Below the pieces are notes generated by a model. It saw nothing but the letters and a program-made list of their open reading frames with translations. It had not been told where the DNA came from and did not search any database. From assembly GCA_038030265.1 (NCBI GenBank), contig CM075938.1, positions 43,021,189 through 43,085,188 of the forward strand: DNA of 64,000 bases, written 5' to 3'. A program made the translations under genes and the position numbers. Shown in pieces: positions 1 through 12,400 of this stretch. Origin of the DNA: Corythucha ciliata. Its lineage: Eukaryota; Arthropoda; Insecta; Hemiptera; Tingidae. Within the stretch, counting starts at the first letter, position 1, and each line of letters begins with the position of its first letter.

Positions 1-429
1 CGTTCATAAATACGGGCCTAAGTCTTTGTAATCGTATCGAAAAAAAAAATTTTTTTGACCCCCCCTCAAAATTTGTAGTTTTACGTTTCAAAGTGCGTAG
101 AATCCAAATCTGCAATAAAAGAAAATGTCCGTCCGCCGTCCGGGCCATATCTTGCCCTAGGATTGCTCGAAAAAACTCGTTCTTTCGCACATAGACTCCA
201 TTTGGGGTCTAGTTGGTCCTAACATCTGATCAGTTTGATCAAATAACTCCCTGGGGTTTTATGGGCCAAAAGCGGGTCCAAAATGGGGATTTTCAAAGGA
301 TTTGGGATCATAGGGGTGTGGAGTGTCGATTTTCATGTAATTTCAAGCCGGATTTGACTACATCGATGAATAGTAAACCCACAGTCGAAATAATAAGGCA
401 TTGTTCGATAATTCGCAGCGTTTTAATTT
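1..429. other. Flank beyond the retroelement, no gene seen
   Basis: An A/T homopolymer, then C-rich and AT-rich single-copy-looking sequence. No coding or RNA signal is supported. Confidence 0.4.
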
Positions 430-2739
430 TTGATTGGTATGGATGGAGAGCTCAGAGTGCCTACCAAGTAACCAAAACAGTCTTCTAAACTTCGGTTTTA
501 GTTCTTCATTTTTCTTCTTAACCTGCTCTTTCCATTTAAGCTTAGTGTCGAGTGTCATACCCAGGTATTTAGCGGTGTTTACTATTCAGGTTGTCCGTTG
601 ATAATTATTGGTATATTGATTATTTTCTTGTTTGTGAAGTAGATGTGTGAGGACTTGAGTTCGTTCAGTTTTAGTCGCCATTTTTTGGCCCATTGACATA
701 CATTATTTACTGTGTGCTGTAGTTGTGATGTTGCTTCTTCAACAGACTCTGCAACCGCCAGTAGGGCTGAGTCGTCTGCAAATGTTGCAATTGTGGTGTC
801 CCCACTGCTAGGGACGTCGTTCGTATAGAGGAAATACAGCAGCGGCCCAAGTACACTTCCTTGGGGAACACCAGCATTTATCCTCTGTAATGATGAATAC
901 GCGCCTTCGTGCTTCACCCTGAAGTGTCTTTCTGAGAGGTACGACTTGAGAATGTAGAAGTATTGGTCTGGCAAGTTTCTTCTAAGTTTGTTCAGCAGAC
1001 CCTGATGCCAGACTTTATCAAATGCTTGGGAAACATCAAGGAACACGCTCGCGCAGACTTGCTTCCTCTCTAAAGAGTTCTCAATCACTCGAGTGATGCG
1101 ATGCACTTGATCAGTGGAGTGCTTTTCCCTGAACCCGAACTGGTGATTGGGGATAAGCTCCTTGTCTTTGACTAAGGCTTTTAATCTCTTCAAGTAACCT
1201 CTCGAATCTCGAAGAGTTTGGAGATCACTGGTAACAATGATATAGGACGGTACGACGTTTTCTCGCATGATTCCTTACCAGGTTTCAGGATCATGATCAC
1301 TTCTGCCACCTTCCAGCAACGAGGTACGTATTTGAGTCTCAGCGATGCGTTTATGAGGTAGAGTAACATACGCATTCCTACTTCCGGGAGTAGTTTGACG
1401 ACATTCCCAGTTATGAGGTCATACCCAGGAGCTTTATTTGTTTTAAGATTGTTTATTGCATATTTAAGCTCAAGACGCTGATGGAGGCAGCGTCGGAAAA
1501 TCTTCCTCATCTCTTTCCCCTTGCAGCGGCATAAATGTTTCTTCGAGGTGCTCTGCAAATAGTTCAGCTTTCTCTCGGGGACTTTTGGCCCATTCTCCGT
1601 CCTGCTTTCTAATCGGAGGAATGTGTTCTTTGGGATGCTTAAGCGATTTAGTAATCTTCCACAGGGAGTAATCCGTGTCTTTTCCTGGAACTAACTCCAT
1701 CAACAGTCTGGCACGTGTTTCTTGCTTGATTTCCTTGTTCAGGACGTCAAGCCGAGTCTTTAGCCTATTCAGTTTTGCTTTGTCACAAGGAGCTCTACTG
1801 TTTTGCCAGAGTTTCCTCGCCTTTCTTTTTTCCCTAACCAGCTCTCTAACCTCACGGGGATATGTGGTGTGGCTGATTCTTGCAATGTTTTCTGTTGGCG
1901 TGGCAGACCAAGCAGCTCGCTGAATACATTTGACGAAGTTCCCAGCTTCCTCTTCTAGTTGTTCCGGTGATTTTAGAGGGACTGAAAGGTTAATATTAGA
2001 GGCGACGTATTACCTGAAAACATCCCAGTTAGTGCGTTGAGTGACTAGCCTTGGCCGGTCTTCCTTCAAAATGATTGAGCCGCTAATCGTAAGGACAATA
2101 TCAGAATGATCCGACATTAGACTGCCACAGTCTTCTACGTGAATGAAGTTGTCCGATACTCCCTTGACCACAAAAAAATCAATGAGATCAGGAGTCTTTA
2201 ATGGGTCCTTGGGCCAATACGTAGGCTTTCCTGATGAATGAAAACTGCAATTTTTTCTTCTCCCAGCGGAGAACAACTCTCGTCCTTTTGTGGTTGTTAG
2301 AGTATGTATTCTTTGCATTGAAATCCCCGCCGATGACGAAATTAGCACCCAGACTATCCATTAACGATAAGTAGTCCTCTTCTTTCAGAGCGTATCTGGG
2401 AGGGCAGTAGATGGCAAAAATGCTACAGCTTTTGCTATTTACGGATGCTTTAACTGTTGCTACTTGCATGAACTCTTCCTGGATACTGGGTTCCACGTGG
2501 TGTTAAACGGTGCTCTTAATGAAGATGGCTGCTCCTCCTCGCGGTCTACCTGTTGGGTGGTCCGCACAATAGCACGAGTAGCCTTTGATTTTCATGTGAG
2601 ATACCCTCGTGAAATGAGTTTCCGAGATCAAACAGATATCAACTTTTTCTTGATGGAGAAATAACTCAAGTTCTGAAGCATATTGCCCCAGTCCATTAGC
2701 GTTCCATGCTGCTATTGTCATAGTATTTTGGCGTTTCAT
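430..2739 (-). pseudogene. Retrotransposon ORF2: endonuclease plus reverse transcriptase, frame-broken
   Basis: The endonuclease starts near 2739 with the WNANGL motif and continues with SETHF and the GGDFNAK motif near 2340. A linker follows, from about 2010 to 1500. The RT begins with NKAPGYD and has YRPISLLP (about 1225), FLDVSQAFDKVWH (about 1035), the GVPQGSVLGPLL box (about 850) and an FADD catalytic box near 785. FADD in place of YADD is common in this clade. A YLGMTLD thumb segment sits near 545. The frame changes around 2500-2190, 1500-1470, 1268-1190 and 590-560. The sense strand is minus and the ATG overlaps the ORF1 stop. Confidence 0.88.
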
Positions 2740-4017
2740 AATTTTTGTCTAACTTTTAGGCTCTTTTCGAGGGTGCTAACCCTCTCAGCCAACAGATTAT
2801 TGGTTCTTTTTTGCTCGTTCACAATTTCCAATAGTAGAGTGAGCATTTTATCAACTGAGGATGGAGCCGGATGGCCGCTAACTACCCCAGCATAGTACGT
2901 TTGTTTTTTAGTCGGAACAATTGTTTCCCTAGCATCTGGTTGGACTTTCTGAATGATCTTTGCTGCTTGCCTTTTCCCAGCCCCTCCGGTCTTAGAGTTA
3001 TTGGCTTTCTCTTTCATACGCTGCAACTCTTTGGCTACCTCACATCCACGATAGCTCGCTGGGTGGGCGTCTGCGCAGTTGACGCATTTAGCTGGGCCCT
3101 TCGTGAGGGGGCATTTTTGGGCGTCATGCTTCCCAGCACACTTAACACACCTCGCTTTTCCTCCTCGTACGAAAAGAGGAAGATTCTTCTTGATGACGAT
3201 TGGGTTGCCCTCGTCGTCATTTTCCCTGTTTTTTTTTTTTTTTTTAGGTTAACAGCCTCTGTAATTTTATACCCCTTTTCCTTAAGGTCGTTCACTATAT
3301 CCTCCGGTAAGCAGGAGTGGTGAAGCCCTCTTGCGACTACTCTGAAGGGGCGCTCATTTTTATTCTCATAAGTGTACCACTCGAATTTTTTTTTGTTGCC
3401 TTAAGCCATTAGTAAGAGCACGATACGAGTCGCTATCTTGGGTGAAATTTTTCCAAACATTGTTGGATAACGCTTTGATGGAACACTCTTTTGTGGTTTC
3501 CACACTTTTTATGAAATTATGTATCGTACTGTACTCAGTAACACCAATAACCGTTACTGGGGGTGGCGGTGCCTCTTTTACTTTTTTCTAGCTGAACATG
3601 TGAAGCAGGTCCAGTATCAATACTTTTATTCTTTCTGGGCTCATCGGATATGTCCGGTGAGGAAGATGCTTTCCGTTTCTTTTTATTCCTTTTGAGGATC
3701 CAGTTCGTCTCTCTTTCAAGCTGCTCCTCGTCCGTAGCGTCGTACTCAACGCGTTCATTATTGAGGGGGTTAACGTCCAAACGTTCATTTGCTTCGATAA
3801 GCTGAGATTTGATTTTAAGTTCTGCTTGCCCCAAATGGTCGCATAGAGTTAGAATTATATTATACAACTCACTGAATGCAACGTTGATGTTTTCGTCCTG
3901 GATGCGAAACGCCGCGGTTGTAGTTCGGTGTTTCACAACCGCGAGTTTAGTTTTCTGCACAATTTCTTCGAGCGTTTCCGCGGGGGAACGACCGGTGTTC
4001 CTTTCCTCATCCATCAC
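2736..4017 (-). pseudogene. Retrotransposon ORF1: gag-like nucleic-acid-binding protein, frame-broken
   Basis: The open start at 4017 gives an acidic and Lys-rich N-terminal half, with a KRNKKKRKASSSPD basic patch around 3700-3650. A second stretch, read in another frame between about 3200 and 3030, carries CxxC-type zinc knuckles: CVKCAGKHDAQKC followed by CVNCADAH. Such knuckles are expected in the gag-like ORF1 of Jockey elements, where they bind element RNA. The C-terminal part has a predicted coiled-coil-like run (VDKMLTLLLEIVNEQ) and ends at a TGA that overlaps the ORF2 ATG. Frame breaks occur around 3540 and near the A/T homopolymer at 3230-3246. Confidence 0.8.
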
Positions 4018-4020
4018 CGC

Positions 4021-5640
4021 ATAAGGTCATCACACCGTAATGAAATAATATGATGCAATCGCTGTTATTGTGCCTTTTGTTTTACTATTGTTTTGAGAGC
4101 CCGAACGATGTTGACTGTTCGAACGTTCATGACAAACTCGGGCGATGGAGCTATTTATTTTCTCTTTGTCAGGGTCATGAAGTACCTGTAATAATAGCCA
4201 TCTTGGTATAGGCCTAGCTAGCTCTTGACTTATGAGTGGGTGGCTTTTCGTATTCCCCAGCGTATTCGTCTCAACAAATGAATGCTTCAGTTAGCGACAG
4301 TAGCGAGGAGGTGGGCCACTGATTTCCTCAAGCTTAAGGCGCTGATCGGCCGCTAAAAAAAAAGCTGAAAAACTTGCAATATCTCCCAATTCAAGGCCCA
4401 AAACTTGCAATCGTGCGGATATTCAACCAGGACAATTCCAATTTCATGGGTATTTCGGTGGGCCTTTGGCACTGTACTGGCCAGCCTGGGTTCTGCCACC
4501 ACAAAATAGGCCCAGAAACTGGTCATTTTCCTTGAATTTTGCTGGCCAGCTCACTGAGAATTAGGACAAAAAAATCTCCACACCATGGATATTCAGCCAG
4601 GAATTCGCTGATACCCCCCTCTTGCAGTGGCGGCGCGTGGACTTTTTGGCCAGTCATCTCCACGTGTGTACCCCCCCCCCCTTCTTACACCCTTTTCAGT
4701 TATGAGGGCAAATATGATTCATAAAATAACTATGGCCTTGCTCGTATTGCATATTTTTCACTATCCAAAACCTCTAACAAGCATTCTGGCCTGCTCGATT
4801 TGCTATACATATATCATACATTTCTACTTATGGCACAATTTTCATCCATTGTTGTATACATCGTACGAATTATACAATTTGATTTGTTCAATCGAATTAT
4901 TAAGGGGTTCGAGTTAATTGTCTCTAAAAGAAATTCACTTTTCCTGAAATGCTTCCGTCGGAATTATTCACATTTTTCAGCACACAAGAGATCCTTTTAA
5001 AAATACGGAGCTTCGTCTCTACAAACGGAACGAATAACGATCTTACGTAAAATGCCATTTTAAAAACTGGAGAACCTGCGCCAAATTCAAGAGAAACAAA
5101 ATTCAAACGCTGAAAAGAGATGAAAAATAAAATAAACGCCAGGAAAATATTTGAAAAGGAGCCATTGCCGACTACGACCGTTCGCACAATGAGGCGAGAG
5201 GAACCGGATTCGACCGAAGAAGCGATGAGTAGAGCTGTTTTTCTAACGCGCGAGAAAGAGAAGGAAACTAAGCTTGACGAAGACATGAATGAGTGGACGG
5301 GAATGGGAGGGAGGGAGATTGGATTCTCCAAAGTTAGCGCATCTGTTACGCTATTAAGACCCAATAGATCGCTCTAGTATTCTCCCATTTGATGAAAAAC
5401 AGACCTCCTAACTCTCCTATGAACTCAGTTGAGTGAAATTATCGTTGTTTAAATCATTTTTTTTTCTCCAAGAAGGGACTTTTCTAAGAAAAATATTTCC
5501 AACAAATATTCCTTCATTTCCGAAAAAAAATCTAGTCATCGGCGAATCTATCGATGACCGGACGCCTCGCCACTGCCCTCTTGCAATTTTGTTGGGGTGC
5601 GGCATCGTCAGCTTGTAACGTGGTTGGTCATGGCCGGCTA
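4021..5640. other. Intergenic, no supported gene
   Basis: It may include the retroelement 5' UTR up to about 4300. Around 4370-4560 there are a few units resembling the CTTGCAAT repeats seen elsewhere. A poly-C run occurs at 4671-4681. Between 4924 and 5377 both strands stay open (146 and 85 codons), but neither resembles a known protein and both may be chance. Confidence 0.4.
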
Positions 5641-5850
5641 GCCCACGGGGTCTGAGCCCACAATTTGCCAATTTCACGGAAATTTATCATCGAAACTTGC
5701 AATTTGGCTTAATTAAGAACCGAAACTTACGTTTTCGCAAGAATAAACTAAACCAGAAGACCCAAAACTTAATATTTCACTTAAATTAAGACCAGAACAT
5801 GCAAACTCGTTTAATTTTAAATTCGCAAATAAATTCGTGTTGAAATTTAA
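5640..5850 (-). repeat. Short array of the CTTGCAATTT repeat (family C, inverted)
   Basis: Several consecutive units resemble the minus-strand form of GCGAAATTGCAAGTTTCGGG with a spacing near 30 bp. They are diverged and mixed with single-copy sequence. Confidence 0.45.
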
Positions 5851-7019
5851 AGTTACGTGTGCAGTCGCGCGATTGGTTTGCCCGGGGTACACGCACAAAA
5901 GTCCTTGAAGATTTCAGTTTTGCTGAAATTAGGCTCATTTGCACGCTAATTTACAGAAAACACCGATTCGCGGTTTCTGGAGGCAATACATCGTGACTAA
6001 AGGCGCGTTTACACGGTTTAATCTCATGGCTCAATTTTTCATTGATTCAGATCTTGCTCCATCAAATGTCTTCAATAAATAAGATGCCTGATGAGTTTTC
6101 CAATTAAATTTCTTCATCATATTGAGCCAAAAGAGCTTGCTCTGAACTCGTAGGGGGATTGTAAATACTCTCCCCGTGGTACTTGAGCAAAAGAAAACTA
6201 TCGAGGGAGAAACAAAAGACTCATTTTGCACGGACTTCCGTAGCGTAAATGTGAAGTGGGTACCATCAAATACCAACTGTAGAGGAAGATAAACTTGAAT
6301 CGGCCCGGAAATCATTTCGAGTATTAAAAAATCGCCTTTGGACTGACCTGATCCTCAGCATCATTCCAAGAATGATGGACCCAGTTGCTAGGTCCTTCGA
6401 AATATTTCGTTTCGCTTACTTGGATCACGTCATCAGTTTTAGCAGAACCTCATAAGAAATTTTCAGTAGAATCCACGACAGCTCCAGAAGGCTGGCCTAA
6501 AGTTCAAATTGGAAAAAATACGACTGTGCTCAGGTAGGAGGCAGGCCGCTAATTAACCACAATTTAACGGAAACATTCCCCGATAACGGCGCATGTGAGT
6601 CTCAAGGGGCAATTGTGGAAGTCTGGAGCCATGAATATCGACCAAATTCAGTGACAAGGCGTAACGGTTCCATTTTCTGCCACTTTCAGAGCAGCTTCTG
6701 TCAAATTAGAGGAGGGCTAAATAAAGCTATGTCTCCATATTTGTGCCTTTTTTCGTGCGTCAAAGGCATGCCTCGCAGCGCACCGTGTGTTGAACGTGAG
6801 GCATGCGTCATTGCATGTCCCTCAAGAAACTGGAAGGATATCAGAAATTGCGTGCATTGCTGCGTTGTTAAAATGAAAGAGATTGAAAGAGGAAGACGGA
6901 AGCGCACAAGTGGAGACATAGCAGTTTTGAGTACAAATAACCAGTTGGGCTTTTATAACCAGTAAGGCGCAAATTGCCTTCAGTTTTACCATAGTCAGAT
7001 TTACCATTTTGAGCAATTA
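5851..7019. other. Intergenic, nothing recognised
   Basis: The ORFs here are short and overlap on opposite strands. I saw no motif, RNA gene or clear repeat. Confidence 0.4.
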
Positions 7020-7770
7020 ATAGTCCGCCGTGCTATTCGAATCGGTAAGTGTTACATTTCCAGGTTGTGAGTTGTCACTTTGGTTATTTTGAAAGCGCGA
7101 ATAGTCAGTTTTGCCATTTTGAGTGCGAATTGCCAACTTTTGGCTTTTTCTAGATAATAATTTGTCAGCTATGCCATTTTCAAGGTGCGATTCATCATTT
7201 TAAACATTTCCGGGGCGCGAATCGTCATGTGAGCCATTTTTAGGGCGTGATAGTCCGTTCGATCATTTCCATAGGACGAATAGTTAGTATAAAGTCAATT
7301 TTAGGGTGCGAACGGTTAGTTTTGCTATTTTATTTATAAGGCACGAATCGCCCCACAATTTTTTGGTGTATTAATGAACAGTTTTGCCATTTTAAAAGCG
7401 CCGATCGTCATTTTTGCCATTTTAGGACACGAATAGCCATTTTTCGAGCGTGAATTGACAGTTTTTGGCTATTCTCCGAGTACAAATTGTCAGTTTAGCC
7501 ATTTTAAAGTAGCGAACTGTCAGTTTTACTATTAAGGAGCGCAAATAGTCAATTTAGCCATTTTTAGTAGGGCGTAGCGAAAAGTCGATTAAAACCTACG
7601 TACGGTAATTTTTTTAGCGCAGATCACTCAGTGCGAATCGTCCCTGACGCCTTGCAAAGGGCACAAACGATTAGTTTGACCATTTTTAGACGGATACCCT
7701 CGGAAGATTGAAATTTTTAGGGTATGAATTGTCAGTTTAGCTATTTTCAATGGTGTCCGCTTTCAATTGT
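7020..7770 (+). repeat. Diverged tandem array, about 30-bp period (family A)
   Basis: Repeated cores of GTCAGTTTTGCCATTTT, each linked by a GGGCGCGAA-like joint, recur about every 30 bases. Sequence identity between units is low and lengths vary by a few bases. The array lies 3' of the adenosine receptor gene. Confidence 0.75.
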
Positions 7771-9139
7771 TTATTTGGCCATTTCCCACCCATATACCCA
7801 AGGAAGTGTGCCCTTTTTCCAGAATTCTGCTACACCTCATCGAAATAGTTTCGGCGCCACTGAATTCTGCGCAACACAGCGATTCATTTCCACCTATTTT
7901 CTCAGCTCGATGGTGCTAGCATGATGTTAATGCAAACATCTAATATACGCTCACAGATACCCTTTTAATATAATTATCTTTGCGTACATTGATCTAAAAG
8001 GAAGCATTTGAAACAATGACTGACTCACTGGGAATTTCTTCAACAGATTTACTTATGTTTCGATCGATCTACAAATATTTTCTTCCTCAACGAATGACTA
8101 GAAAAAGCGGCGAGAGATGTGTGTCTTTCTTGCGAGAGCTAGGAATAAAGATTCTTTTTCTGCAACTCATTTTCTCATCACATTGGCAAAGTTTCATGTC
8201 AATATTATTTTTAAAAATTTCGACGACTAACTTCCAAGAATGTCGCACTGATTACTTTATGAGAAGATTTATGAGGAGGAAAATTGGGCGCTAAACAGGA
8301 CGGGGAATCGAAAAAAATTAGTGCTCTGTCCTATTATTTAATCCACTGAAGCATTTGATGACAATTCTTGCACATTTTTGAATGTTTTATTCCACTCAGC
8401 TTGGCAGCTTCACTGTGTCACTCGTGCAGGAACACTCAGTAAAAACTATTATTTCTTTTCCCTTCAGTCATGCCTCGTTAAGAAATGCCACTCGCCAGTT
8501 CTCCAGCCCTGAAACAGCCCTTATAACGTTTCACTGTCATTTACAGCACGATAGATTCCGAGTTTCACGTTTCTGACTCGACCCCTTTCCGCCCACTTAA
8601 CAACTGTAGCGCGATTCATCATTTCACTGTCCTATAGATCTTGTTTGAGTCGTTTGATAAGGGGTAAGGGGTGGTGGTGACGAATGACTTCTAATTTTCC
8701 TTTCGCCTTGATTTATTGACTAGAAACAATTAAAAATTCTTAATTTACACATGAACAAGGGACTTCTACAGCACTATGGGGAGACGAACATGCTAAGTAG
8801 GAAGAAAATTTTAATATCAAACTTAAAATGAGATCAAACTGTCATGTACATAGTATGTCTTTTATTTCTTCCTTGAAAAAAAAAAATGTCAGTAAAATAG
8901 CGGAAGAAGATGAGGACGGGGAGGGGCGAACTATTTCCGTATAGTTTGGTTATTGTTGACTCTCTCAAAGAATAAAAAATAGAAATTTACACTTTCCTTT
9001 GGATAAATCATGACTAGAAGATACGAAGGAAGTCGATACGGGCGCTCAGCCCTTTGTTTTTCGTGAGCCTTTTCATCGTTCGGCCCGAACATTGTTTTAA
9101 ACGAAATTAGAAAGGGGAACACGAGTTCTGGAAAACAGT
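7771..9139. other. 3' flank and probable 3' UTR of the adenosine receptor
   Basis: No coding signal is seen. On the minus strand an AATAAA lies at 8861-8866, about 275 bases past the receptor stop codon, and another at 8712-8717. Either could be the polyadenylation signal; this is inferred from position only. Confidence 0.4.
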
Positions 9140-9414
9140 TCATGTCGGATCAACGGATGGAATAGTCCGATCGTTCACGTCCACGGAGTCTACAGAGCCT
9201 CGCTGTTGAAGTATTCGATAATCCAGTTGTTTTAGATCACAACCATTCGTCGGTTCCACGTTGTAAATCTTGTGAGGGAGTTTAGGGGTGGGATTTGGAA
9301 TGCGGAAAACTATCTTAGGGCGTGGAGTAATGTCGGGTTTGGCGTCGACTGGAAGAAGTGCTCGAAGAGCCGTTCGGAAGTCTGTGAGGTGGTACGCGTA
9401 AAGCAATGGATTAC
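9140..9414 (-). CDS. AdoR: Adenosine receptor exon 5: end of TM7 and C-terminal tail
   Basis: The exon begins after a CAG acceptor at 9415-9417 and completes the Gly codon split by the intron. It starts with [20 protein letters not shown], so TM7 and helix 8 are here. The tail is rich in Pro and Lys, and the stop is TGA at 9142-9140. Confidence 0.93.
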
Positions 9415-12400
9415 CTGAGAGAAATAACCAATTTTTAAATATTGTTTTTTTCTTTCTTTTTTTCCATTTTTAAAATGGCAAATCGTACAAACCAGCGGAA
9501 TTCAAGTGAGACAGAATGATGCAGAAATTCATTGTAACGTTCGAAACGGTACATTCCGGGCAGAAGGCTTGAATGAAATTTATCGTGTAAAGTGGAAACC
9601 AACAAACGACAAAAAACAGAACGATGACAGCGAGGTTTTTCGTCGCTTTAACGTCTCGTTTACGAGCCGCACCTAAGACGCGTAGCATCGATCCCCCACC
9701 GGCCGCCATGCCATTAACGGTGACGATTTGTTTGAGCTGTTCAACAAATGTAGTTGGGAAGGAAGGTTAATAAAATTAGGAGGACCTTATAACAAGGTGA
9801 TAATATGGGAGAGAAATAGTGGCCACAAATATGTGTGTTACGCATGCTAAATAGCAGCAAAAAGCAGGGGATGACAAAGACATTAGGAGTGCGGAGGAAG
9901 GGATATTCTCAGTTTTTCATTTAGACACGCACACCTTTTAATTTAATTAAAAAATTAAATATAAATACACCTGTTTAAGAACCACGGAGTAGATATGGGC
10001 GTAAAACGCGCCCATTAGAAGAGCCGGAAAGACGATCGTAGCAAAGTATAAGAAGACAAGGAAATTATAGTCCATGACTTTAGTGAACAGGCATTGCGAA
10101 TCCGATGGCATGCCATTATTCCAGCCGAGGAGAGGCAGAAATCCGACGATGGTCCCCATTAGCCAACACAGGCAAATGATACCTGTAATAAATAATAATT
10201 AATTAGCAATTTTCTTCTTCTTGTTATCTGGAAAAGAAAAATGGCGCTCAAGTTCAATTAAAGTAATGTGCAACTCAGAGAGTAGGTATAACAAGATCAA
10301 TGAGGTGATATTTCATGGTTGTAAAGTGAGAAAAAAACGGATAGAAGCTCACGCTAATATTGTCTAGGGGATATCGAATAAATTTATTAATTACGAATTA
10401 CCTAAGCCTCCCCCCATTATCTAGACCCATAAGCTTATGCCACTCTTTCATAATGAAAAGTGAAAATAATTCAACAAATAGGTAGGTACATTTTACACTG
10501 AATTTGCTAATGCAAACTCTTATAAAAATTAGCACCCAGCTTCTTTCAAGCATCATCCAGCATAATTGGTTTTCTTATGGCATTTTCTATTTACATAAAA
10601 TTAGGCTCTAGAGTAGTTCGTTTCCATTCGTCCTCTCTGAATTAAAACATACGTTAGTGGAAAAGACGGGGGGGGGGGAAATGAGTTGCTCTGGAGAAGA
10701 ATTTTATGTAAATGGAAAACGCTATTAAACTCATATTGTGACATACAATCTTTCTTACCACCATCTCTGTCATTAATACAGCTTCTTGCTGGCAAAGAGC
10801 AGAGTATTTCTAGGGGTTTGCGCGAAATTAAGCTTTTTGATTTGCTATAGTCCTGATCGCTTCGCGTTTCCCTCGGAATGCGCCAACATTCTCCAACTGG
10901 CTTGGCAGCCATTCTCTTCATAAAAGCATTTAACTAAGTATTCTACTATCATATCGGCTATACTGATTATCTTCCGGCCCCAAAATTGCAAAACTGACGA
11001 TTCGCGCTTTGTAAATGGCTAAACTGGCTATTTGCTCCCTAAATACAGCAAAACTAGCAATTGCTGCTCTAAAAATTGTCAAACTTGCAATTCCTACTCT
11101 AAAAATTAATAACCAAACTGACTTATCGCGACCTTAAAATTATCTACTAAACTGAAGATTCTTGATTTTTTATTGTGCCCTCTTTTCAGGGCACAAGAAA
11201 AAATCAAGATTCCCGTCCTGAAAATGAATACATCGACCATTCGCGTGCCAAAAGTGGCCAAACTGAACATTCGTGCATCAAACATTGCCTTGGGGTTCTA
11301 AAAACTGCTGAACACTGACTATTCGCGCCCCGAAATTGGAAACACTGAGGATTCGCGCCTAGACAAATGGCTGAACGGAGTTCCTACCCTGCAGCTGACT
11401 AAAATGACGGAGTCGGTCTCATCAGCCCGGCTCAATTGCTGGGCTGATGAGACCAGGACCGAGTAGACCCTGGTGGCTGAGGGTCTGAGGTCGAAACGGA
11501 GACTGGACGGCACCTTGGGACGGAATTCGTGCCCTGAAAGTATCAAACTGACTTTATTCACGCATTGGAAACCGGCAAACTGACCGTTCGTGCCACGAAC
11601 ATGGTCAAAATGGCCCTAAAAATGGCAAAGCCGACTCTATGCGATCTATAAATTGTTGAAGTGACGATTCGCGCTTTGAGAAAGCCTAGAAAGATTATTC
11701 CTGTCCTGAAACTGACAACGCCTATATACGCGTCAAAAATGGCCAAACTGAGCCTTTCACGCCTTGAAAATGGCTTAACTGACGATTCGTGCCTAAAATA
11801 ACTAGGCTGACCCTATCCGCCCTGAAGTTGGCGTAACGCACAATCCATGCCTCGATTAACAGTTTTAATGCTAAATAGCTAGTTCAGTGTTCGTAGTGGT
11901 AGCGCGGGTAGTCGAGAAAAAACAGACTCTTGAGCTACGAAAATAACAGTTCCGTTATTGAATGATCGCATTCATGCGGCTGAGCAGGCATTTTATGGCT
12001 TGATACTACAAGTTTTGGGGCTGGATACATTATTTTGGAGATTTTACGATTCCCTCGCTTTTTTTAGGGCTGAAACTCTTCACTGCACATGTAGCAGAGA
12101 GCAGACACTCCTCAGTTTCAGGAAAATTGCATTATCCTAGGCTAATACTATTCGCCCAGTAGCATCAGCCTAAACTGTTTTTATTTAGGACAAAAAAATC
12201 CAAGAGGTGAGTCAATCCAAAATCTTTTTCTATTTAGTTCGAGACCGCGGCTACGATTTATTACGCCGTCATTAGTCGCTCAGTCGTCGTCCAGCACTGC
12301 TGCTCTTTTTAGACAAACAAGACAATTGAAGGACACGTCAAAGCGAATCGAAAATCCATTTGAATTTTTGGAATCCCCGTTTCGCGAAATCCCAAGATTC

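Larger units (their letters stand above)
430..4020 (-). mobile_element. Jockey-clade non-LTR retrotransposon, degenerate
   Basis: Read on the minus strand this element has a gag-like ORF1 with zinc knuckles. It is followed by an ORF2 with an apurinic-type endonuclease and a reverse transcriptase, the order typical of Jockey-clade LINE elements. Several frame changes and stops break both ORFs, so this copy cannot make full proteins. The RT thumb region is recognisable down to about position 430 and then similarity ends, so the 3' part of ORF2 and any poly(A) tail appear to be lost. The 5' end is uncertain; a short 5' UTR may reach about 4300. The arrangement comes from the sequence and the clade name from family knowledge. 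Confidence 0.88.
10975..11865 (-). repeat. Diverged tandem array, about 30-bp period (family A, inverted)
   Basis: Units read AAATGGCCAAACTGAC followed by GATTCGCG on the plus strand, the reverse complement of the array at 7020-7770. Two strong hairpins interrupt it. Confidence 0.75.

Noticed and set aside
4924..5377. 146-codon minus ORF overlapping an 85-codon plus ORF
   Set aside because: Open on both strands, low-complexity composition and no motif, so chance cannot be excluded.
11188..11208. Rho-independent-type terminator at the 21-bp hairpin
   Set aside because: Bacterial terminators do not apply here and no gene ends nearby.
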